Origin: Nocardia asteroides
Lineage (GTDB): Bacteria; Actinomycetota; Actinomycetes; Mycobacteriales; Mycobacteriaceae
Assembly: GCF_021183625.1 (NCBI RefSeq)
Contig: NZ_CP089214.1
Coordinates: forward strand, 6,262,001 to 6,326,000
Direction of reading: 5' to 3'
DNA length: 64,000 nt
The notes under the pieces were generated by a model, which was not told where the DNA came from, made no database searches, and worked only from the letters and a program-made list of their open reading frames with translations. Below are positions 51,470 to 60,083 of the stretch, piece by piece (position 1 is the first letter of the stretch; each line of letters starts with the position of its first letter). The position numbers were made by a program, and so were the translations under genes.

Positions 51470-52051
51470 CTACCGGGAAGCCGCAGTGCCGGTATCGGAT
51501 TCGGCGCCGTTCAGGGCCAGGGTGACCAGGCGGGCGGCCTGCTCGGGACCGCTGTGCTCCCCGGTCCAGGCGGCGGCGCCGATGAGGGCGGTGAGGTCGG
51601 CGGGGGTCAATGCGGGGAGGGCGCCTGCCGCGTTGGCGGCGGTGAGCAGGGTGGCGCCGATGTGGTCCATGCGCAGGCAGGCGGCGTGCAGTTCGCCGTC
51701 GGCGTCGTCGAGGCCGGTGGCGAGGACGTCGGCGAGGCCGCGGTAGATGGCGGCGTGTTCGATCACGGCGGTGATCCAGGCGGTGAGCGGCTCCCGGCCG
51801 GGGGGAGTGGCGGTGAGGCGGTCGCCGGTGGCGAAGAGCTCGGCGTTGCGGTCGGCGAGGAGGGCGGCGATGAGGGCGCGGCGGGTGGGGAAGTGGCCGT
51901 AGAGGGTGCCGATGCCGACGCCGGCGGCGCGGGCGATCGGCTCCAGGGGGGCGTCGGTGCCGTCGGCGGTGAAGGCTCGGGCGGCGGCGGCGAGGATCCG
52001 GTCCCGATTGCGGCGGGCGTCGGCGCGCAGCGGGCGGGCGGGGGTGTCCAT
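51470..52051 (-). CDS. TetR-family transcriptional regulator
   Basis: This 193-residue protein has the N-terminal TetR helix-turn-helix: RRNRDRILAAAARAF, then PLEPIARAAGVGIGTLYGHFPTRRALI, about residues 14-65. The C-terminal ligand domain is helical and variable. It diverges from the NmrA-like oxidoreductase across 68 bp containing nested dyads, so it almost certainly represses that gene and itself. The ligand is unknown. Confidence 0.9.
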   Translation of the reverse strand: MDTPARPLRADARRNRDRILAAAARAFTADGTDAPLEPIARAAGVGIGTLYGHFPTRRALIAALLADRNAELFATGDRLTATPPGREPLTAWITAVIEHAAIYRGLADVLATGLDDADGELHAACLRMDHIGATLLTAANAAGALPALTPADLTALIGAAAWTGEHSGPEQAARLVTLALNGAESDTGTAASR

Positions 52052-52063
52052 GTCGCACCTTCC

Positions 52064-52108
52064 AAGTCGAGGGTTCCTCGAGTTAGTATTCCGAGGGTGT
52101 TTCGACTT
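52064..52108. promoter_or_regulatory. Nested inverted repeats between tetR and nmrA-like genes
   Basis: An outer pair AAGTCGA (52064-52070) and TCGACTT (52102-52108), and an inner CGAGG-GTT-CCTCG (52068-52080). Both fit a TetR-type operator spanning the divergent promoters. Confidence 0.55.
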
Positions 52109-52119
52109 CAGCAGACCAC

Positions 52120-52974
52120 ATGATCCTGGTGACCGGTGCGACCGGTTCCATCGGCCGCCCGCTCGTGGCGGAGCTCCATCGGCGCGGGGCGGCGTTCCGG
52201 TCGCTCGTCCGCGATCCGGCGCGGGCGAACCTGCCCGGCGCGGTGGCGGTGGGCGACTTCGACGACCCCGCCTCGCTCGACCGCGCGCTCGACGGCGTCA
52301 CCCGGGTCTTCCTCTGTTCGCCGGGCGCCGTACCGGCACCGGGGCCGCAGCCGATGATCGCGCAGCAGGGCGCGGTGATCGAGGCCGCGGTGCGGGCGGG
52401 GGTGCGGCGGATCGTCAAGGTGTCGGTGCAGGGGGCCCGGGCGGGCGGGCTGCTCGCGGAGGGGGCGCACGCGGTGCTCGAGGAGCGGCTGCGCGCGGCC
52501 GGGCCGGAGTGGGTGCTCCTGCGGCCCTCCGGTTTCATGCAGAACTTCCGCACCGGGACCGGCGCCTTCACCGCGGACGGTGATCTGGTCGGCGCCTACG
52601 GCGAAGGCCGGGTCGCCTACATCGACGCCGCCGACATCGCGGCCTGCGCGGTGCCGCCGCTGCTCGAATCCGGCTACGCGGGCGAGACCTTCGTGCTCAC
52701 CGGCCCGGAGGCGCTGAGCCACACCGAGATCGCGGCCCAGCTCACCGCCGCGACCGGGCGCGCGGTCCGCTACCGGGACCTGCCCGCGGCGGAATTCGCC
52801 GAGACGCTGGTCGCGCAGGGGTTGCCCGCACCGTTCGCCGCCGACGTCGCCGCGCTCTTCGCCGAGGTGGCGCGGGGCGGGCTCGCCACGGTCACCGACA
52901 CGGTCGAGCTTCTCACCGGCCGCCCCGCCACCACCTTCCGCGCCTTCCTGGCCCGCGAGCGCGCCCTAGGGTGA
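52120..52974 (+). CDS. NmrA-like NAD(P)-binding oxidoreductase (atypical SDR)
   Basis: This 284-residue protein has an N-terminal Rossmann motif VTGATGSIG (residues 4-12), SLVRDPARA and VGDFDDPASLDRAL, then RRIVKVSVQGA and LRPSGFMQNF, as in NmrA/HSCARG-like and quinone-reductase-2-like proteins. The catalytic YxxxK of classical SDRs is missing, as usual in this subgroup. It probably binds NAD(P)H and reduces a quinone or senses redox state. It is divergent from, and probably controlled by, the TetR regulator. The amidohydrolase starts 4 nt after its stop. Confidence 0.86.
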   Translation: MILVTGATGSIGRPLVAELHRRGAAFRSLVRDPARANLPGAVAVGDFDDPASLDRALDGVTRVFLCSPGAVPAPGPQPMIAQQGAVIEAAVRAGVRRIVKVSVQGARAGGLLAEGAHAVLEERLRAAGPEWVLLRPSGFMQNFRTGTGAFTADGDLVGAYGEGRVAYIDAADIAACAVPPLLESGYAGETFVLTGPEALSHTEIAAQLTAATGRAVRYRDLPAAEFAETLVAQGLPAPFAADVAALFAEVARGGLATVTDTVELLTGRPATTFRAFLARERALG

Positions 52975-52978
52975 GCGG

Positions 52979-53722
52979 ATGCGCCTCTTCGACGCCCACC
53001 TGCACATCATCGACCCGCGCTTCCCGCTGACCGAGAACAACGGCTACCTGCCGCCGGAGTTCACCGCGGCGCGGTACCGGGAGCGGGTGGCGGGGTTGGA
53101 GATCGCGGGCGGCGCGGTGGTCTCCGGCTCGTTCCAGGGCTTCGACCAGGGGTATCTGCGGGCGGCGCTGGCCGAGCTCGGTCCGGGGTTCGTCGGCGTG
53201 ACGCAGGTTCCGGCCGAGGTCACCGACGCGGAGATCGCGGAGCTGGACGCGGCGGGGGTGCGGGCGGTGCGGTTCAACGTGCGGCGCGGGGGGTCGGCGG
53301 CGCCGACCGAGCTGGATCGGCTGGCGCGGCGGGTGCACGAGGTCGCCGGGTGGCACGCGGAGCTCTACATCGACGCCCGGGATCTGGCGGAGCTGGCGGG
53401 CACGATCGCGGCGCTGCCCGCGGTGAGCATCGACCACCTCGGGCTGCACGCGGACGGTTTGCCCGAGCTGCTGCGGCTGGTCGAGCGGGGGGTGAAGGTG
53501 AAGGCGACCGGGTTCGGGCGGGTCGAGCTCGATCCGGCGGTTGCGATGCGCGCCGTGCTCGAGGTCGACCCGTCCGCGCTGCTCACCGGCACCGACCTGC
53601 CGTCCACCCGGGCTCGAAGGCCGTTCGCCGACGCCGATCTCGAGCTGGTGGCCGAGGTGGCCGGCGCGCACGCGGCGGCCGTGCTGTGGGACAACGCCGC
53701 CACCTTCTACCGGCTCGGCTGA
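52979..53722 (+). CDS. Amidohydrolase-2 family metal-dependent hydrolase
   Basis: This 247-residue protein starts FDAHLHIIDPRFPL with the D-x-H-x-H metal motif. Later come SIDHLGLHADG (histidine) and LLTGTDLPSTR (the terminal Asp). It is shorter than most amidohydrolase-2 proteins (TIM-barrel lactonase/decarboxylase group) but appears complete. It is transcribed with the NmrA-like gene. Its 3' end overlaps the convergent molybdopterin gene by 16 bp. Confidence 0.85.
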   Translation: MRLFDAHLHIIDPRFPLTENNGYLPPEFTAARYRERVAGLEIAGGAVVSGSFQGFDQGYLRAALAELGPGFVGVTQVPAEVTDAEIAELDAAGVRAVRFNVRRGGSAAPTELDRLARRVHEVAGWHAELYIDARDLAELAGTIAALPAVSIDHLGLHADGLPELLRLVERGVKVKATGFGRVELDPAVAMRAVLEVDPSALLTGTDLPSTRARRPFADADLELVAEVAGAHAAAVLWDNAATFYRLG

Positions 53723-55893
53723 ACCCGCTCGACCGCGACGTGGACCGCGTTCAGCGCCGCGGTCTGGGAGAGCGGGTCGACGGTGGTGTCGGCGAGCAGG
53801 TTGCGGTTGGCGCCGTATACCTCGGGGCCGGCGCCGCCGTGCGGGTCGAAGACGCGGGAGCCCCAGCCGTGGTCGACCACGACGATGCCGCGGCGCGGCC
53901 GGTCGCTCAGCGCGGCCCGCAGCTCGATGGCGCCGGTGGGGGAGCTGACCCGGACGAGGTCGCCGTCGGCGATGCCGAGCGCGGCGGCGTCGTCGGGGTG
54001 CAGCAGGGCGTCGTTGCGTTTGCCGCCCGGGTGCAGGCCGGGGATTTCGTTGAGCCAGGAGTTCATCGAGTGTCTGCGGCGGCGGTTGCCGAGCTGGAAC
54101 GGGAACCCGGGTGGGGCCGCGGGCACCGGCTCGGCGAGCAGCTCGCGGGTGCGGGCGATGAACTCCGGCGGCGCGATCCGGACCCGGTTGCCCTCGGTGC
54201 GCAGCGCCTTGCGGAAGTGCCCGTACTCGCGCGGGCCGAGCACGAGCCCGTGCGGCGCGGCGGCGATCTCCCGCCAGCGCGGTTTGCGCCCGCCGAAGCG
54301 CCGCGCGGAGGCGACCATGAGCCGGTCCACCCAGTGTGCGCCGAAGGCGAGCCCGGGGCGGCCGGTGCGCGCGGCGAGCAGGCGGGTGGCGCGGACGAAG
54401 CCGTTCAGCCCGCGGGCCCCGAACAGCGGAACGTCCATGGCGAGCGCCAGATCGAGGAAGATCCGCCACTCCTCGCGCACCTGCGGCGGTGGGCGCAGCA
54501 CCGCGCGGCCGTAGTGCACGAAGGGCTCGTCGTGCATGCCGCTGGTGAGCGCCAGCAGGTCGTCGCGCTCCAGCCAGTGCGTGGCGGGGAGCAGCCAGTG
54601 CGCGTGCCGGTGGCTCTCCCGCTGCACGACATCGATGGCGACGAGCAGCTCGAGGTCGGCGAGCGCGGCGTCGAGCGCCGCGCCGTCCGGGCCGGAGACG
54701 ACGGGGTTGCCGCAGTTCAGCACCAGTGCGCGGAGTTGCCCGCGGCCGGGCGTGGTGATCTCGGCCGGCAGCTCGCTCAGCGCGTGCGCACCGGCCACCA
54801 GCGGGCGGCCCGCGATCCGGCTGCGGTGCGGGGTCGCCGGGGCGAGCGCGGTGATCCGCAGCGCGTCCAGCACGCCGGGCTCGAAGCGGCGCCCGCCGGG
54901 GCGGTCCATGCGGCCGGTGACGAGGTTGAGGACGTGGCCGAGCCACTCGGCGACGGTGCCGGAGGTGTGCAGCGCGGTCCCGGTGCGGGTGACCGCCATG
55001 GCCGCGGGGGCGGTGGCGAAATCCCTGGCCACCTCGCGGATCAGCGGCGCGGGGATGTCGCAGCGGGCGGCCAGGTCGTCGATGTCGGCCGCGGCGGCCA
55101 TGGCGCGCAGCTCGGGCAGGCCGGTGACCAGGTCGGCGCAGTCGCCGTTGTGCTCGAGCCCCTCGCCGAGGATCACCGCCACCAGGGCGAGCAGCAGCGC
55201 CCAGTCCTGGCCCGGCCGCACGGCCAGGTGCAGGTCGGCCCGGTCGGCGCTCTCGGTGCGCAGCGGGTCGACCACCACGATCCGGGCACCGGCGCGCTGC
55301 CGCTCCAGGGCCCGCTGCCAGCCGGCGGGCGCCGACTCCAGCCAGTTCCAGGCGCTCACCGCCGGGTTGGCGCCGACCAGCAGGAAGTAATCGCAGCGGT
55401 CGATGTCCGAGGTCGGGATCATGATCGGGGAGCCGTAGAGCGCGTCGGCCACCACGTGCGCGGCGTTCTGGTCGACCGAGCCGACGGCGTAGCGGTTCTG
55501 CGTGCCGATCCCGTCCAGCCAGGCGTTCATGAACACCAGGTTCGAGGTGGAGAAACCGGCCGGGTTGCCGTAATAGGCGCCGACCGCGTCCGGCCCGCCG
55601 CGCTCGACCAGCGCGGTCATCCTGGCCGCGATATCGGCGAGCGCCTCCTCCCAGGTGGCCTCGACATACCCGTCGCCGACCCGCCGCATGGGCGCCAGGA
55701 TCCGGCGCGGGTGCTCGACGAGCTTGCCCGCGGTGCGGCCCTTGCCGCAGAAATCGCGCCAGCTGTGCGGGTTCTGCTTGTCCGGGAAGATGGTGAGCAC
55801 CCGGTTCTCCTCGACGGTCACCTTCAGCCCGCAGGCCGCCGGACAGTAGCGGCAGAAGGTGTAGCGGGTCTGCGGGATCGGCTCGGCGGCCAC
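53707..55893 (-). CDS. Molybdopterin-dependent oxidoreductase, single-gene (DMSO reductase superfamily)
   Basis: This 728-residue protein has an N-terminal [4Fe-4S] motif C14-x2-C17-x3-C21 and a later Cys in WRDFCGKG. AYYGNPAGFSTSN, GSVDQNAAHVVAD, LLVGANPAVS, IVVVDPLRTE, TALHTSGTVAEWLGH, LVLNCGNPVVS and LPATHWLERDD are the usual Mo-bis-MGD-binding segments. A C-terminal cofactor-binding domain has NEIPGLHP and DGDLVRVSSPTGAIELRA. There is no Tat signal, so it is cytoplasmic. No electron-transfer subunit or maturation gene is adjacent. Substrate (formate, nitrate or another oxyanion) cannot be decided. Confidence 0.85.
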   Translation of the reverse strand: MAAEPIPQTRYTFCRYCPAACGLKVTVEENRVLTIFPDKQNPHSWRDFCGKGRTAGKLVEHPRRILAPMRRVGDGYVEATWEEALADIAARMTALVERGGPDAVGAYYGNPAGFSTSNLVFMNAWLDGIGTQNRYAVGSVDQNAAHVVADALYGSPIMIPTSDIDRCDYFLLVGANPAVSAWNWLESAPAGWQRALERQRAGARIVVVDPLRTESADRADLHLAVRPGQDWALLLALVAVILGEGLEHNGDCADLVTGLPELRAMAAAADIDDLAARCDIPAPLIREVARDFATAPAAMAVTRTGTALHTSGTVAEWLGHVLNLVTGRMDRPGGRRFEPGVLDALRITALAPATPHRSRIAGRPLVAGAHALSELPAEITTPGRGQLRALVLNCGNPVVSGPDGAALDAALADLELLVAIDVVQRESHRHAHWLLPATHWLERDDLLALTSGMHDEPFVHYGRAVLRPPPQVREEWRIFLDLALAMDVPLFGARGLNGFVRATRLLAARTGRPGLAFGAHWVDRLMVASARRFGGRKPRWREIAAAPHGLVLGPREYGHFRKALRTEGNRVRIAPPEFIARTRELLAEPVPAAPPGFPFQLGNRRRRHSMNSWLNEIPGLHPGGKRNDALLHPDDAAALGIADGDLVRVSSPTGAIELRAALSDRPRRGIVVVDHGWGSRVFDPHGGAGPEVYGANRNLLADTTVDPLSQTAALNAVHVAVERVQPSR

Positions 55894-55973
55894 AGCGGCT
55901 CCTTACGTTCTCCTTCGAGGAGAGTTCCGTTCTCGGAACGGTACGAGGGATCCGGCCGTCTGTCGAGGGGTGG

Positions 55974-56636
55974 TCAGCCGCGCAGCTCCTCGATGCGCTC
56001 GCGCAGGTGGCTCAGCAGCGCCTCCGGCGAATCGAAGTCGGCGGGATCGATGGGCAGGCCGAAGCGGATGGTCACCGGGCGGGTGCGGTCGAAGCGGCCC
56101 GTGCCCTCCGCGCCGCGCAGCGGGAGCACGTCGTCGGTGCCGGTGGTGCCGACCGGGATGATCGGCACCCCGGTGCCGAACGCGAGCTTCGCCACGCCCG
56201 GCTTGTACGGCTCGACCTCGCCGGGCCGCACGCAGCGCCCCTCCGGGTAGATGATCAGCACGCCGCCGTGGCGCAGCACCCATTCGGCCTGCTCCAGCGC
56301 CGCGCGGCCGGAGTCGGGGTCGCGGCGGATCACCGGGATGTGCCCGAGCCCGCGCACCAGCACCCCGACCACCGGCCAGGTCCACAGCTCGGCCATGGCC
56401 ACCGCCATGGCGCGGCGGCGCAGCGCGCCCCAGAGGAAGACCGCGTCCAGCATGGAGATGTGGTTGCTCGCCACCAGCACCGGCCCGCGCGCCGGGACCA
56501 TCTCGCGGTCGATCACCGTCACCCGGACGATCCGCGACCAGGCCAGGAACCGCAGCACCCGGCGCACCAGTTTCGTGGTGACCCAGGCCCGCAGCCCGAG
56601 CCCGACCGGGCGCCGCCGATCCTGCTCGCGCGTCAT
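55974..56636 (-). CDS. 1-acyl-sn-glycerol-3-phosphate acyltransferase (PlsC-like)
   Basis: This 220-residue protein has the acyltransferase motif NHISMLDA (H-x4-D), GHIPVIRRD (motif II), IIYPEGRC (motif III) and VPIIPVGTTG (motif IV). A hydrophobic N-terminal segment places it at the membrane. It transfers an acyl chain in phospholipid or related lipid synthesis. Actinobacteria have several paralogues, so its exact lipid is unknown. It is monocistronic and diverges from the PH-like membrane protein gene. Confidence 0.88.
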   Translation of the reverse strand: MTREQDRRRPVGLGLRAWVTTKLVRRVLRFLAWSRIVRVTVIDREMVPARGPVLVASNHISMLDAVFLWGALRRRAMAVAMAELWTWPVVGVLVRGLGHIPVIRRDPDSGRAALEQAEWVLRHGGVLIIYPEGRCVRPGEVEPYKPGVAKLAFGTGVPIIPVGTTGTDDVLPLRGAEGTGRFDRTRPVTIRFGLPIDPADFDSPEALLSHLRERIEELRG

Positions 56637-56675
56637 GCTCGCTCCTCCCCGGCCCGAGCCGGTTAGGCTGCGGCC

Positions 56676-57122
56676 GTGACAATCCTGCTGATCGTGCTTC
56701 TGGTCATTGTCATCGTCGGGCTGGTCGGCGGTGTCATCGCACTGACCGTCGTCTTCGTCACCGGCCGGGTCGGGCAGTCGTCGGCGAGCGCCGTCGAGGC
56801 CGCCTTCGCGCCCGGCGAGGTGCTGCGCAGCGACCCCATGGCGAACTACTTCGGCTGGGCGTCGAAGGGCGGCAAACAGATTCGTGGCAACGGCGCGCTG
56901 GTGCTCACCGGGCAGCGGCTGTGGTTCCGCCGCGCCGGATCGTCCGAGCCGCTGGAGATTCCGCTCACCGCGGTGACCGGGGTCGATATCGTGGGCTCGC
57001 ACAACGGCAAGTCGGTGCGCCGGGACCTGCTGCGGATCTCCGTCGACGGCGACAGCGTGGCCTGGTTGGTGCGCGAGCCGAAGGTCTGGGAGGGGCACCT
57101 CCGCTCGCTGCTGCCGCGGTGA
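56676..57122 (+). CDS. Membrane-anchored PH/GRAM-like small protein
   Basis: This 148-residue protein starts at GTG 56676. One N-terminal helix (TILLIVLLVIVIVGLVGGVIALT) is followed by a domain with alternating strands: LRSDPMANYFGW, GNGALVLTGQRLWFRR, LEIPLTAVTGVDIVGSHNG and LLRISVDGDSVAWLV. The layout (VLTGQRLWF, then IPL-x-x-V-x-x-V) is like GRAM/PH domains, which bind lipids or proteins. It is coupled by a GTGA overlap to the ComB-like gene. Function unknown. Confidence 0.7.
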   Translation: MTILLIVLLVIVIVGLVGGVIALTVVFVTGRVGQSSASAVEAAFAPGEVLRSDPMANYFGWASKGGKQIRGNGALVLTGQRLWFRRAGSSEPLEIPLTAVTGVDIVGSHNGKSVRRDLLRISVDGDSVAWLVREPKVWEGHLRSLLPR

Positions 57123-57850
57123 ATCCCGAGCATCGGCAGGGGGAGTACCGGGTCCGCTTCGACTGGGGGCCCGTCGGCGCGGAGGCCGTGCGCGCCGAGG
57201 TGACCGTCGTGGTCGACGTGCTCTCCTTCACCACCACGCTCTCGGTCGCCGCCGACCTCGGGATCGAGGTGTTCCCGTACCGGTGGGGGCACGACGGGGT
57301 CGCCGAGTACGCCGCCGCGCGGGGCGCCGTCGGCGCGGTCGGGCGCCGGGTGGCCGGGCCGGGGCAGGTGAGCCTCTCACCGGGGACCATTCGCCGGGCC
57401 GCGCCCTTCGAGCGGCTGGTGCTGCCCTCGCCCAACGGTTCGACGATCGCGCACCGGCTCGCCGCGGCGGGGTCGCTGTGCGCGGGGGCGTCGCTGCGCA
57501 ATGCCGCCGCGGTGGCCGAGTGGATCGGGGGGCGCAGCGTCGCCGTGGTGGCGGCGGGGGAGCGCTGGCCGGACGGGTCGCTGCGGCCCGCCGTCGAGGA
57601 TCTGTGGGGGGCGGGGGCCGTGCTCGCGAATCTCCGCGGCCGGGAGGGGTTCTCGCCGGAGGCGCGGATGGCGGTGCAGGCGTGGCTGGCGGTCGAGGGG
57701 GAGGTCGGGAGTGCGCTGCGCGAGTGTGGTTCCGGGCGGGAGTTGATCGCGGGCGGGTACCCGGAGGATGTGGCGATCGCGGGGGAGGTCGGGGTGAGCG
57801 GGGTGGTGCCGGTGCTGGCGGGCGAGCGGTTCCGGCCGGGCGGCGGCTGA
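57119..57850 (+). CDS. ComB-like 2-phosphosulfolactate phosphatase family protein
   Basis: This 243-residue protein starts at GTG 57119. VTVVVDVLSFTTTLSVA, LPSPNGSTIA and VVAAGERWPDGSLRPAVEDLWGAGAVLANL (over about 30 residues) are the conserved blocks of ComB, a Mg-dependent phosphatase of coenzyme M synthesis. Actinobacteria generally do not make coenzyme M, so the actual substrate may be another phosphonate-like or sulfo-compound. The neighbouring PH-like protein gives no hint. Confidence 0.82.
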   Translation: MNPEHRQGEYRVRFDWGPVGAEAVRAEVTVVVDVLSFTTTLSVAADLGIEVFPYRWGHDGVAEYAAARGAVGAVGRRVAGPGQVSLSPGTIRRAAPFERLVLPSPNGSTIAHRLAAAGSLCAGASLRNAAAVAEWIGGRSVAVVAAGERWPDGSLRPAVEDLWGAGAVLANLRGREGFSPEARMAVQAWLAVEGEVGSALRECGSGRELIAGGYPEDVAIAGEVGVSGVVPVLAGERFRPGGG

Positions 57851-57905
57851 TCGGCCCGAGCCGGTGCAGCCCGCGTCGCGAAACCGCGGCGTTGGCAGGC
57901 GAACC

Positions 57906-58616
57906 TCAGCCCGGTGCCCGCACCAGCGTCACCCTCGACCGCTTCCGCAGCGTGAACCCCAGCGTCTCGTACAGGCTGATGGCCGTGTGGTTGTGCGCCA
58001 CCGCGTGCAGGAACGGCACCTCCCCGCGCTCGCGCACCACCGCCCCGACCGCCCGCACCAGCCGCGACGCGTACCCGCGCCCGCGGAACTCGGCATCGGT
58101 GCAGACCGCGCTGATCTCGGTCCACCCGGTCGGGTGCATCCGCTCCCCGGCCATGGCGACCAGCCGCCCGCGCTCCCTGATCCCGAGGTAGGTGCCCATC
58201 TCGATGGTGCGCGGGGCGAACGGGCCGGGTTCGGTGCGGGCGATGAGCTCCAGGATCTCCGGGACGTCCGCGCCGGTGAGCACCTCGAGGGCGGGGTCGG
58301 GCTCGGTGCGCAGGGCGCTGCCGTCGAGCTGGACGGAGTCGAACTCCCTGAGCATGGTCCAGCCGTCCGGGAGCACGTGGCCGAAGCCGCGCAGCCCGGT
58401 GCTGCCGCCGGGGCCGAGGACGGCGGCGAGATCGAGCCAGTCCCGGTCGTCGAGGGCGGGCGGGTGGCCGACGAACGCGGCGACCTCGGGGTGGTAGCGG
58501 GCGATCCGCCCGGTCCAGGTGGCGAAGCGGCGGTGCGCGCCGCGCAGCGAGGACCGCACCGGGTCGTCCAGCGGGTGCAGCGCGATCTCGGGTTCGATGG
58601 CCGTGTCGATGGTCAA
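57906..58616 (-). CDS. GNAT-family acetyltransferase (TTG start)
   Basis: This 236-residue protein starts at TTG 58616, because AGGAGGAG lies 6 nt upstream. The longer open frame has no such site. The GNAT part is C-terminal: EISAVCTDAEFRGRGYASRLVRAV (acetyl-CoA loop RGRGYAS near 185) and HNHTAISLYETLGF. The N-terminal half (FVGHPPALDDRDW, GWTMLREFDSVQL) resembles FR47-type proteins. It is unrelated in detail to the two cassette-flanking GNATs. The substrate is unknown. Confidence 0.82.
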   Translation of the reverse strand: MTIDTAIEPEIALHPLDDPVRSSLRGAHRRFATWTGRIARYHPEVAAFVGHPPALDDRDWLDLAAVLGPGGSTGLRGFGHVLPDGWTMLREFDSVQLDGSALRTEPDPALEVLTGADVPEILELIARTEPGPFAPRTIEMGTYLGIRERGRLVAMAGERMHPTGWTEISAVCTDAEFRGRGYASRLVRAVGAVVRERGEVPFLHAVAHNHTAISLYETLGFTLRKRSRVTLVRAPG

Positions 58617-58784
58617 CGCACGCTCCTCCTGCAACGGTGTCCGGCCTTGGACGTTAGCGAGGCGCACGATCGCGGGCACGGGTTGCGCTCACCGCAATTC
58701 CATTCGGGGTGCTGTTCCCGCGCGCTCGAGCTGATCCGAATCGTTGACACCCGAGGCGACCAGCGGGGCCGGTTCGACGGCCCG

Positions 58785-58829
58785 GTGCACGGCGTTCGTC
58801 GCACCGCCGGACGACGTTGCACGGAGTGA
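58785..58829 (+). CDS. Possible 14-codon leader peptide upstream of the NtaA-like operon
   Basis: A GTG-initiated frame reads through Arg-Arg near the middle and Arg-Arg-Cys near the end, then TGA, ending 28 nt before the ATG of the next gene. Actinobacterial sulfur operons can be controlled by short Cys-containing upstream ORFs (established for mycobacteria). This one has a single Cys codon and no strong ribosome-binding site, so it is a weak candidate. Confidence 0.2.
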   Translation: MHGVRRTAGRRCTE

Positions 58830-58857
58830 CCATCCACGCGCACAGAAACGGGAGACG

Positions 58858-60072
58858 ATGGCACCGAAACCCCTCCACATCGGCGTCGCGCTCGACGGTG
58901 CCGGGTGGCACCCGGCCGCATGGCGGGAGCCGAACTCCCGGCCCACCGAGCTCTTCACCCCCGGGTACTGGACCGACCTGGTCGGCACCGCGGAGGCCGG
59001 GCTGCTCGACTTCGTCACCATCGAGGACAGCCTGCGCACCCCCGGCGACCGGCACGACGAGAACCCCGGCTCCGCCGACCAGGTCAGGGCCAGGATCGAC
59101 GCGCAGCTGATCGCCGCGCGGGTGGCGCCGGTGACCGGTCACATCGGGCTCATTCCGACGGTCACGGTCACGCACACCGAGCCGTTCCACGTCTCCAAGG
59201 CGCTGGCCACGCTGGACTTCACCTCGCGCGGCCGGGCCGGCTGGCAGGCGAGGGTCTCCGCCTCCGGCTCCGAGGCGAAGCACTTCGGCCGCAGGGAGAT
59301 CCGCGATCTCACCGCCGCCGAGCACGCCGAGGCCATCGCCACCGGCACCTACCCGGCGCACATCCCCGAGCTCTTCGAGGAGGCCGCCGACGTGGTCGAG
59401 GTGGTGCGCCGGCTCTGGGACTCCTGGGAGGACGACGCCGAGATCCGCGACGTCGAGAACCGCCGCTTCATCGACCGCGACAAACTGCACCGCATCGACT
59501 TCGAAGGCCGCTTCTTCTCCGTGCGCGGCCCCTCCATCACCCCGCGCCCGCCGCAGGGCCAGCCGGTGGTGACGGCGCTCGCGCACGCCCCGCTGGTCTA
59601 CGAATTCGCCGCGCGCGGCGCCGATCTGGTGTTCGTCACGCCCGGCAGGAAGCACGGCCCCGCGCCGATCGTGGCGCAGGTCGCCGCGGCCGCCGAGAAG
59701 GTCGGGCGGAGCGGCGAGCCGCTGCGGATCTTCGCCGACCTCGTCGTCTTCCTCGACACCGAAGCGGAGAGCGGCGCGCGGCGGCTGGCCCGGCTGAACG
59801 AGCTCGCCGGCGCCGAGTACCGCTCGGACGCGGTCGTCTTCACCGGCAGCGCCGACGAGCTGGCCGAGCTGCTCACCGCCTGGGGCGGGCAGGGGCTGGA
59901 CGGCTTCCGGCTGCGCCCCGGCGTCGCCGTGGACGACCTGGCCGCGATCACCGCCGCGCTCGTCCCCGCGCTGCAGCGGCGCGGCGCCTTCCGCACCGGC
60001 TACCCGGACGGCGGCCTGCGCGCCGTGCTCGAGCTGCCGACCACCGTTCCCAACCGCTACGCGACCGCCTGA
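58858..60072 (+). CDS. LLM-class FMN-dependent monooxygenase
   Basis: This 404-residue protein starts at ATG 58858 after GGGAGA. LHIGVALDGAGWHP, GLLDFVTIEDSLRTP, GLIPTVTVTHTEPFHVSKALATLDFTSRGRAGWQ (over about residues 100-133) and PQGQPVVTALAHAP are luciferase-like features of the NtaA side branch. It lies 11 nt before a second, more typical NtaA/DszA-like enzyme. The two may act on related substrates or as a pair. A flavin reductase is not encoded here. Confidence 0.84.
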   Translation: MAPKPLHIGVALDGAGWHPAAWREPNSRPTELFTPGYWTDLVGTAEAGLLDFVTIEDSLRTPGDRHDENPGSADQVRARIDAQLIAARVAPVTGHIGLIPTVTVTHTEPFHVSKALATLDFTSRGRAGWQARVSASGSEAKHFGRREIRDLTAAEHAEAIATGTYPAHIPELFEEAADVVEVVRRLWDSWEDDAEIRDVENRRFIDRDKLHRIDFEGRFFSVRGPSITPRPPQGQPVVTALAHAPLVYEFAARGADLVFVTPGRKHGPAPIVAQVAAAAEKVGRSGEPLRIFADLVVFLDTEAESGARRLARLNELAGAEYRSDAVVFTGSADELAELLTAWGGQGLDGFRLRPGVAVDDLAAITAALVPALQRRGAFRTGYPDGGLRAVLELPTTVPNRYATA

Positions 60073-60083
60073 GCGAGGCCACC

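Noticed and set aside
58617..58857. SAM-type riboswitch or similar leader before the NtaA-like operon
   Set aside because: I could not find the required paired segments or the conserved core. Only a TTGACA hexamer and a weak small frame are present.
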